Below, one piece after another: positions 57,995-64,000 of a stretch of DNA of 64,000 nt. The DNA is from Paenibacillus endoradicis (GTDB lineage Bacteria; Bacillota; Bacilli; Paenibacillales; Paenibacillaceae). Below the pieces are notes generated by a model, which saw only the letters and a program-made list of their open reading frames with translations, ran no database searches and was not told where the DNA came from. The position numbers and the translations under genes were made by a program. Position 1 is the stretch's first letter; the number at the start of each line of letters is the position of its first letter. The stretch lies in the NCBI RefSeq assembly GCF_024721975.1, contig NZ_JANQBB010000012.1, forward strand, positions 3,195 through 67,194, read 5' to 3'.

Positions 57995-60436
57995 TTATTC
58001 AACCGTAGCTTTAACATCTTTCACTACAACTAGGCCACCGTCTTTTTCATCAATAAGGAATGAATCTCCTTTTTGAATAACACCCATTAACAAATCTTCG
58101 GAGAGACGATCTTCAATATGTTTTTGGATAGCTCGACGTAATGGACGAGCACCATATTGTGGGTCATACCCTTCTTTTGCAAGGAATTTCTTCGCTGCAT
58201 CAGATAAAGTAAATTCGATTTCTTGCTCTTTCAAACGTTTAGCAAGATCATCTGACATTAACGTAACGATTTGTGCAATATGTTCTTCACCAAGAGAATG
58301 GAACACGATCGTTTCATCGATACGGTTAATGAATTCTGGACGGAAGCTTTTCTTAAGCTCAGCCAACACTTTATCTTTCATAGATGCAAACTCTCTACCC
58401 GCATCATTTACTGCTGTGAAGCCAAGTGTAGAGTTTTTCTTAATTTGGTCAGCGCCGACATTAGAAGTCATAATAATTAACGTATTACGGAAGTCAACTA
58501 CACGACCTTTCGAATCGGTTAGACGTCCATCTTCAAGCACTTGAAGTAAAATGTTGAATACTTCAGGATGTGCCTTCTCGATCTCATCTAGTAATACTAC
58601 AGAGTATGGTTTACGGCGTACTTTCTCCGTTAATTGGCCACCCTCTTCATAACCAACATATCCAGGAGGAGCTCCGACTAGACGAGAAGTAGAATGTTTC
58701 TCCATATACTCAGACATATCAATTCGAATAACGGCATTCTCATCGCCAAACATCGCTTCAGCTAATGCGCGAGCTAGTTCAGTTTTACCTACTCCAGTAG
58801 GACCAAGGAAAATAAATGAACCTATTGGGCGCTTAGGATCTTTCAGACCAGCACGTGCACGACGAATGGCACGAGACACTGACTTCACTGCCTCTTCTTG
58901 ACCAATTAGGCGGTCATGTAGAATACTCTCCATATTAAGAAGGCGCTGAGTCTCTCCTTCTCCAAGTTTGCTAACTGGAATTCCTGTCCAGCTTGCTACA
59001 ACTTGTGCGATATCCTCTGGGGTTACTTCAGAGTCTGTACGTCCTTGTTTTTCTTTCCAAATGTTTTTCGTCGTATCTAGTTCTTCACGAATTTTTTGTT
59101 CTGTATCTCGAAGTGCAGCTGCTTTCTCGAACTCTTGGCTCTGTACAGCGGCATCTTTTTCTTTACGAATATTTTCAAGACGATTTTCTAATTCTTTCAA
59201 ATTAGGTGGTACAGTGTAAGTGTTCAATCTTACACGAGAACCAGCTTCATCGACCAAGTCAATCGCTTTGTCTGGCAAGAAGCGATCTGGAATGTAGCGA
59301 TCAGATAATTTCACTGCTTGAATGATAGACTCATCAGTGATTTTCACACGGTGATGAGCTTCATAACGATCACGTAAACCGTACAGAATTTGAATAGCTT
59401 CATCAACAGATGGTTGATCTACTGTTATAGGTTGGAAACGACGTTCAAGTGCCGCATCCTTCTCGATGTATTTACGATATTCATCAAGTGTAGTCGCACC
59501 AATACATTGCAACTCACCACGTGCTAAAGCAGGCTTCAAAATATTAGAAGCATCGATAGCACCTTCAGCACCGCCTGCGCCGATTAACGTATGCAACTCA
59601 TCAATGAACAAAATAATATTTCCTGCCTGACGAATTTCGTCCATAATTTTTTTCAGACGATCTTCAAATTCTCCACGATATTTCGTACCTGCAACAACAG
59701 AACCCATATCTAGTGTCATTACACGTTTGTCGCGTAGCGTTTCAGGGATTTCGTTATTAATAATTTTTTGTGCTAATCCTTCGGCAATCGCTGTTTTACC
59801 AACTCCTGGCTCACCGATTAAAACAGGATTGTTTTTTGTGCGACGACTTAGTACTTGAATAACACGTTCAATCTCTTTGGAACGACCGATGACTGGATCT
59901 AGATTACCTTCTCTAGCTGATACAGTTAAGTCTCTAGCCAATCCATCAAGTGTTGGTGTGCTTACATTCGTTTGTGTATGTTGATGGCTAGAAACCGCCT
60001 CACTGCTACCTAACAGTTGAAGTACCTGTTGACGAGCTTTATTCAAGCTAATGCCAAGGTTATTCAACACACGTGCTGCCACGCCTTCACCTTCACGAAT
60101 TAGACCAAGTAAAATATGCTCTGTACCTACATACGTATGACCAAGCTTACGTGCTTCATCCATCGATAATTCAATAACTTTTTTTGCACGTGGGGTATAT
60201 GCAATATTATTCGGCTGTTCTTGGCCACGACCGATTAACGCTTCTACTTCATCTTGAATTTTTTCAAGACCTAATCCTAGTCCTTGCAAAGCTTTTGCTG
60301 CGATGCCTTCACCTTCACGAATTAGACCAAGTAAAATGTGCTCTGTACCGATATTGTTATGTCCCAAACGTACTGCTTCTTCTTGAGCTAACGCTAGCAC
60401 TTTTTGGGCACGCTCTGTAAATCTACCAAACATCAT
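57995..60436 (-). CDS. clpC: ATP-dependent Clp protease ATP-binding subunit ClpC
   Basis: 813 residues. Hsp100 unfoldase that works with ClpP and needs the MecA or McsB adaptor. It has two ClpN repeats ([20 protein letters not shown] and [20 protein letters not shown]), AAA-1 Walker [10 protein letters not shown] and Walker B ILFIDELH, a UVR-like coiled middle domain with [19 protein letters not shown], and AAA-2 Walker [15 protein letters not shown]. The ATG overlaps the mcsB stop by 4 bases (ATGA), so translation is coupled. Confidence 0.98.
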   Translation of the reverse strand: MMFGRFTERAQKVLALAQEEAVRLGHNNIGTEHILLGLIREGEGIAAKALQGLGLGLEKIQDEVEALIGRGQEQPNNIAYTPRAKKVIELSMDEARKLGHTYVGTEHILLGLIREGEGVAARVLNNLGISLNKARQQVLQLLGSSEAVSSHQHTQTNVSTPTLDGLARDLTVSAREGNLDPVIGRSKEIERVIQVLSRRTKNNPVLIGEPGVGKTAIAEGLAQKIINNEIPETLRDKRVMTLDMGSVVAGTKYRGEFEDRLKKIMDEIRQAGNIILFIDELHTLIGAGGAEGAIDASNILKPALARGELQCIGATTLDEYRKYIEKDAALERRFQPITVDQPSVDEAIQILYGLRDRYEAHHRVKITDESIIQAVKLSDRYIPDRFLPDKAIDLVDEAGSRVRLNTYTVPPNLKELENRLENIRKEKDAAVQSQEFEKAAALRDTEQKIREELDTTKNIWKEKQGRTDSEVTPEDIAQVVASWTGIPVSKLGEGETQRLLNMESILHDRLIGQEEAVKSVSRAIRRARAGLKDPKRPIGSFIFLGPTGVGKTELARALAEAMFGDENAVIRIDMSEYMEKHSTSRLVGAPPGYVGYEEGGQLTEKVRRKPYSVVLLDEIEKAHPEVFNILLQVLEDGRLTDSKGRVVDFRNTLIIMTSNVGADQIKKNSTLGFTAVNDAGREFASMKDKVLAELKKSFRPEFINRIDETIVFHSLGEEHIAQIVTLMSDDLAKRLKEQEIEFTLSDAAKKFLAKEGYDPQYGARPLRRAIQKHIEDRLSEDLLMGVIQKGDSFLIDEKDGGLVVVKDVKATVE

Positions 60437-61521
60437 AATGAAGCACCTCCACTTTCACCTTGTTTATTCAATTGCTCTCTAATTAGTTCTGCTCGCTTAT
60501 AGTCTCGATCATCTACAGAGAGTTTTTCATTATAACGATGTTGTAAAAATCCGGGTTGTGTCATAATAAGTAATTCATTCAATACATTCGGCGGAACATT
60601 TGACAATATGCCTAGATCAGCGCCCAGTCGAACGTCAGATAATCGTTGTGCTGCTTCCTTAGAATCCATAATAGCTGCATGAGCAAGAATACCATAAGAA
60701 CGTTTCACACGATCCTCTACACGCCTGAATGACTCATTCATTAGCTTACGACGTGCAGCCTTTTCATGTTCAATAATTTGCTTGGCTACACTATACAAAT
60801 TATCAATGATTTCTTGTTCGGATTGACCAAGTGTAATTTGATTCGATATTTGAAATAAATTCCCTAACGCTTCGCTTCCCTCACCGTAAAGCCCACGAAC
60901 AGCTAAACCTACCTGTGTGACGGCTGAAAGTATACGGTTAATTTGTGAAGTAAGTACTAGTGCGGGTAAATGCATCATTACTGATGCTCGTAACCCCGTA
61001 CCTACATTGGTTGGACAAGTCGTTAAGTAACCTTTATTCTCATCAAATGCAAACTCTATAGCATCCTCGTATGAATCATCAATTGCACTTGCTAATTTCC
61101 ATGACTCCATAATTTGAAAACCTGGATATAAACATTGTATGCGCAAATGATCTTCTTCATTGATCATAATGCTAACTGCTTCGTTATCACTTAGAATCAC
61201 AGCGCCAGCGCGAGAATCATTAGCTAAGTTAGGACTAATAAGATGCTTCTCGACTAACACTCGCTTATCTAATTCACTGAGATCCTTTAATAAAATTGTA
61301 TTGAAATGCCCGTGAGCATCAAGAGTTCCCGAATCACTAACAGCTAATAATTGTTCTAGCACTTCATTGGATTGAGTTGTTGTCGCAAGTAGAGGAAACG
61401 GTTGATGATTAAGATTACGTGCTAAGCGAACTCTACTACTTATAACAACGTCTGAATCTGGTCCTTGACCTCTCATCCAATCACTAAGTGCATCAGAAGA
61501 AAATTGATGCTCTGTCAACAA
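60433..61521 (-). CDS. mcsB: Protein arginine kinase McsB
   Basis: About 362 residues. It phosphorylates arginines, tagging proteins for ClpCP and inactivating Cts[21 protein letters not shown] is the phosphagen-kinase nucleotide region, [20 protein letters not shown] carries the catalytic Cys, and [20 protein letters not shown] follows. Start: TTG at 61521 (or 61518), 5-8 bases after AGGAG. The GTG at 61527 would be too close to the SD. Part of ctsR-mcsA-mcsB-clpC. Confidence 0.95.
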   Translation of the reverse strand: MLTEHQFSSDALSDWMRGQGPDSDVVISSRVRLARNLNHQPFPLLATTTQSNEVLEQLLAVSDSGTLDAHGHFNTILLKDLSELDKRVLVEKHLISPNLANDSRAGAVILSDNEAVSIMINEEDHLRIQCLYPGFQIMESWKLASAIDDSYEDAIEFAFDENKGYLTTCPTNVGTGLRASVMMHLPALVLTSQINRILSAVTQVGLAVRGLYGEGSEALGNLFQISNQITLGQSEQEIIDNLYSVAKQIIEHEKAARRKLMNESFRRVEDRVKRSYGILAHAAIMDSKEAAQRLSDVRLGADLGILSNVPPNVLNELLIMTQPGFLQHRYNEKLSVDDRDYKRAELIREQLNKQGESGGASL

Positions 61522-61555
61522 ACTCACTCCTATCTATATAAATAATGTCAATTAA

Positions 61556-62080
61556 TCATTGTTGCATTTTTTTCTCAAGTTCACGAATTTCATCTCGAAG
61601 CTCAGCTGCCTTTTCAAACTCTTCGATTTCAATATTGCGATGAAGTTCACTACGCAATTCTTCTATTTGTCTCTTACATTGAATTTTACCACCGGAACGC
61701 TTAGGTATTTTTCCACTATGAGTTGTACTGCCGTGAATCCGTTTAATTAGTGGATTCAATCGTTCAGAAAAAGCATTATAACAATCACTGCATCCAAATC
61801 GTCCAATTTTACTAAACTGAGTATAGCTCATTCCGCAAGTTTCACATCGAACAGATTCTTGAGGTTGAATACTACTTAAACTTTTATTACCGATCGCATC
61901 AAAGTCTAGAATACCTGAAAGTAGACTGTGAATAGAGAAACTGTTTGGCGATCCAGGAATACTTTCTCCCTTTTCTCTGGCACAAGCTTCACAGATATGA
62001 AATTCTGTCTTTTCTCCATTTATGATCTTAGTAAAATGTAACGTTGAGGGTCTCTTCCCACATTCTTGACAAGTCATCAT
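61556..62080 (-). CDS. mcsA: McsA, activator of McsB kinase
   Basis: 174 residues from the ATG at 62080, 6 bases after AAGGAG (a TTG at 62086 is too near). Zinc-binding cysteine pairs are CQECGKRPSTLHF, ICEACAREKG, CETCGMSYTQF and GCSDCYNAF. A C-terminal UVR-like coiled domain has HRNIEIEEFEKAAELRDEIR. McsA activates McsB during heat and oxidative stress. Second gene of the operon. Confidence 0.94.
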   Translation of the reverse strand: MMTCQECGKRPSTLHFTKIINGEKTEFHICEACAREKGESIPGSPNSFSIHSLLSGILDFDAIGNKSLSSIQPQESVRCETCGMSYTQFSKIGRFGCSDCYNAFSERLNPLIKRIHGSTTHSGKIPKRSGGKIQCKRQIEELRSELHRNIEIEEFEKAAELRDEIRELEKKMQQ

Positions 62081-62097
62081 ACACAACTCCTTGCTAC

Positions 62098-62559
62098 TTA
62101 TTTCAATAGTAAAGCAACCAACATCGATTTCAATAACCTTGCTCGTAATTCATCACGATATGGAAGCTTTAATATCAGTGTATCTCGATGAATGGCTACA
62201 CGTATTAGATTTGCTTCACGCTTTGTCATATGACCTGCTTCTTCAAGCTGGTAGATAAGTCCTTCTGCATTACATTGATCAATTTGATCACCAATCGTTT
62301 GATCAAAATGCAATTGAATACCTTTCAATGAAGGTAATTCAACACGTTGAATGCGAACATATCCTCCACCGCCGCGTTTACTTTCTACAACGTAGCCCTT
62401 CTCAAGGGTAAACCGTGTACTAATCACATAATTAATTTGAGAGGGAACACAAGAGAACTTTTCGGCCAGATCATTGCGTTGAATCTCTACAGCACTTTCA
62501 CCGCTATTATCAAGTATCTGCTTTAAATACTGCTCGATGAGATCCGAAATATTACGCAA
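62098..62559 (-). CDS. ctsR: Transcriptional repressor CtsR
   Basis: 153 residues from the TTG at 62559, 8 bases after GAGAGGAGG; an out-of-frame ATG lies between. CtsR represses clp genes and is released by heat. The winged-helix has SDLIEQYLKQILDNSGESAV and NDLAEKFSCVPSQINYVIST, and ESKRGGGGYVRIQRVE is the glycine-rich thermosensing wing. The operator in its own promoter (62595-62611) shows autoregulation. Confidence 0.97.
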   Translation of the reverse strand: MRNISDLIEQYLKQILDNSGESAVEIQRNDLAEKFSCVPSQINYVISTRFTLEKGYVVESKRGGGGYVRIQRVELPSLKGIQLHFDQTIGDQIDQCNAEGLIYQLEEAGHMTKREANLIRVAIHRDTLILKLPYRDELRARLLKSMLVALLLK

Positions 62560-62594
62560 ATCATGAACCTCCTCTCATTTCTGATTATATTGAC

Positions 62595-62611
62595 TTTGAC
62601 TTTCTTTGACC
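62595..62611 (-). promoter_or_regulatory. CtsR operator
   Basis: On the minus strand GGTCAAA-GAA-AGTCAAA, an exact match to the known heptad direct repeat (A/G)GTCAAA-NAN-(A/G)GTCAAA. It lies just downstream of the -10 box of the ctsR promoter. Confidence 0.93.
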
Positions 62612-62619
62612 TTAACTCC

Positions 62620-62647
62620 ATTATACAAATAATATATTTTAGGTCAA
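62620..62647 (-). promoter_or_regulatory. Sigma-A promoter of the ctsR operon
   Basis: TTGACC (62647-62642), 16 bases, TATAAT (62625-62620). The CtsR operator covers the transcription start region. Confidence 0.75.
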
Positions 62648-62649
62648 GT

Positions 62650-63452
62650 TTTTTTCGTGATTTTTCTGACAATTCTAACAACTATAATATTCCACTTATC
62701 ATGCACGTTTCCTCTTAATAATTAGGATGATTCTTTACTAGATCAAATATACCTACTTAAACTACTATTTTTTTCAAGCTTCTTTCTTAATCACATTCAT
62801 TATTTTATGTATGAACTGCATCATATGCCCCTTTAAGCTGTTAATATTTAAGTAATAATGTGGAATCTCAATTAGATTAGATTTCTGGATTAGTATTCGG
62901 TGCTATTACGGTAATAGAATATTTTGTCATGTAATCAATTAACCTTAGTTTCCCGATTTAAGTCGGATCAACCTTCAAATTATTACATTAATATTCCATA
63001 TTTACTTTTTTATGAGAATGTTTTACAATATATTTAGCATGAATTTCCCCATGAGAATTGCAGCGCACGTTCATTCAATGAAGGTCACTGCGATAACTCT
63101 CCCTCATAATTATTTCTTCTTGAATAATCCAATTTCACCGATTTCCTTCTTAATACACTATAAGATACTAGGTAAATCAACTACTAGATTCGTCTTCTTA
63201 TTAAAACACTTACCCTTTTACTTCCATATTAAAACATAGGATGATCATTGTTTTGTAGTAGTCAGTAACAAGTTGTTCTTCTGTATTATCAGTATTTAGT
63301 ATCATGAGTCGACTTAAAACACTATCATTCTTCTGCACATTAGCTTTACCATCTATGTTATCCAAGCCTTAATGTTTGAATCAACTCCTCGCAATACATT
63401 CGCAACAAAACCAACCTTCGTAACATTCCCCCGCTACTTAGAGTAGACAACA
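62650..63452. other. Gene-free AT-rich interval between rRNA and ctsR
   Basis: About 800 bp with no ORF that looks real, no clear promoter pair, no repeat copy and no stable hairpin apart from minor ones. A 75-codon plus-strand frame at 63012-63239 has no SD and an improbable composition. Confidence 0.5.
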
Positions 63453-63484
63453 AATAAGCCTACTGCATATGCAGTAGGCTTATT
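63453..63484. terminator. Perfect palindromic terminator, second behind the rRNA operon
   Basis: A 32-bp perfect palindrome, AATAAGCCTACTGCAT and its complement. Its sequence and right flank (GGCTTATTCGCACTTAG) echo the rRNA terminator at 63906-63933 (GGCTTATCCGTGCTTGG), suggesting a duplicated terminator with repeats G and H between the two. Confidence 0.75.
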
Positions 63485-63508
63485 CGCACTTAGTGAATCT
63501 ATATCATA

Positions 63509-63705
63509 ACCATCAGCACCAAGAAGATGGAATGAAGCCAGCGAAGCGAAGCAAGGAATGTACGTACTGTGGTGTGTACGACATTCGTACACCAGCAATA
63601 AAAGTTTCTGAAAGAAACATTCTTATTGATCCTTACCTAGCTTCGGATGAATCATCTACTCGAAATAGAATCGGCTTCGAAGCAGCACATCGTCATCATG
63701 TTCTT
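63509..63705 (-). repeat. Dispersed structured repeat, copy H
   Basis: In minus orientation it has GATGACGATG at one end, GGTGCTGA at the other, a GGTGTAC/GTACACACC hairpin, and a GTTTCT-TTC-AGAAAC stem. The basal stem is weak in this copy. It lies in tandem with copy G. Confidence 0.6.
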
Positions 63706-63744
63706 CTTCCTCCCCCCACTCTTAAAAAAGGGTTACTTCTCGGA

Positions 63745-63895
63745 TTTAACGTGTCAGCACCAAGAAGAGGACATGAAGCTAGGGCAGTGAAGCAAGGAAT
63801 GTACGTACTGGGTACATGAGTACTGGAACTAGCGATGAATGGCCTCTTCGCCGTCGAATCCACCTCGGAGCGACGCATCGTGATCACACGTTAAA
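63745..63895 (-). repeat. Dispersed structured repeat, copy G
   Basis: 151 bp. Basal stem TTTAACGTGT (63745-63754) against ACACGTTAAA (63886-63895), perfect and different in sequence from the other copies. Conserved GATCACGATG and GGTGCTGA blocks and an ATGTAC/GTACAT hairpin. It starts 11 bp after the rRNA terminator. Confidence 0.75.
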
Positions 63896-63905
63896 ACACA
63901 CAAAA

Positions 63906-63933
63906 AAGCCCACTGCATGTATGCAATAGGCTT
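63906..63933 (-). terminator. Terminator of the rRNA operon
   Basis: AAGCC.A.TGCAT (63906-63918) pairs with ATGCAATAGGCTT (63921-63933). The two C/A positions become G-U pairs only in minus-strand RNA, which is followed by UUUUUU, so it works for the rRNA transcript. Confidence 0.85.
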
Positions 63934-63939
63934 ATCCGT

Positions 63940-64000
63940 GCTTGGCGACGTCCTACTCTCCCAGGACCCTGCGGTCCAAGTACCATCGGCGCTGAAAGGC
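63940..64000 (-). rRNA. rrf: 5S ribosomal RNA, 3' part (continues outside window)
   Basis: The reverse complement contains GCGCCGATGGTACTTGGACC and GGGAGAGTAGGACGTCGCCA, the 3' half of a Firmicute 5S rRNA including the loop E region and 3' terminal stem strand. Only about 60 bases are inside the window. The rest of the rRNA operon should lie to the right, on the minus strand. Confidence 0.92.

Noticed and set aside
63012..63239. 75-codon plus-strand ORF between ctsR and the rRNA operon
   Set aside because: No SD, AT-driven composition and no promoter; treated as chance.
63493..63887. ORFs of 108 and 63 codons on opposite strands near the right end
   Set aside because: Both cover repeat copies G and H; the similarity between copies follows DNA pairing rather than a conserved reading frame.

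Overview
The window is a moderately AT-rich chromosomal segment of a low-GC, endospore-forming Firmicute, most likely from the Paenibacillaceae. Evidence is the spore genes gerD and cwlD, sigH, disA, the ctsR-mcsA-mcsB-clpC operon, a zinc-ribbon S14, and a gene order that follows the Bacillus subtilis origin-proximal region. Every gene is on the minus strand except gerD, a NUDIX gene and one hypothetical gene, so transcription mostly runs from position 64000 towards 1.

Read in the direction of transcription, the window opens with the 3' end of a 5S rRNA and its terminator, followed by a gene-free stretch. Next come the CtsR-controlled stress operon (ctsR, mcsA, mcsB, clpC), then radA, disA, pssA, a small plus-strand hypothetical gene, the PIN/TRAM protein YacL, ispD, ispF and gltX. 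A cysteine T-box precedes cysE-cysS, followed by mrnC, rlmB, yacP (rae1), sigH, rpmG, secE, nusG, rplK, rplA, rplJ, rplL, an rsmC-like methyltransferase, rpoB, rpoC, rpsL, rpsG, fusA and tuf.

A three-gene ABC importer then separates tuf from the S10-spc-alpha supercluster (rpsJ to rplQ, with secY, adk, map, a KOW protein, infA and rpoA embedded). After it come truA, rplM and rpsI, a convergent NUDIX gene, cysH and sat (sulfate assimilation), cwlD, salA, and convergent gerD, cut by the left edge. Compared with B. subtilis, the ECF transporter module between rplQ and truA and the L7Ae-like gene between rpoC and rpsL are not present at these positions.

The unusual content lies between the housekeeping genes. 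First, a dispersed repeat family of about 150-210 bp (plus short and decayed copies) has conserved blocks, a conserved YGTAC/GTACR hairpin, and basal stems that differ in sequence between copies yet stay complementary within each copy. Copies lie beside cysE, mrnC, rlmB, ispF, gltX, rplQ/truA and the rRNA terminator. Two of them supply the stop codon of the adjacent gene. Second, sat, ispF and gltX share a near-identical leader directly abutting the Shine-Dalgarno sequence. It can fold as an H-type pseudoknot, with compensatory changes in both helices. Third, ribosomal protein S12 carries arginine at the classical streptomycin-resistance position (B. subtilis K56). These three are the best candidates for follow-up.
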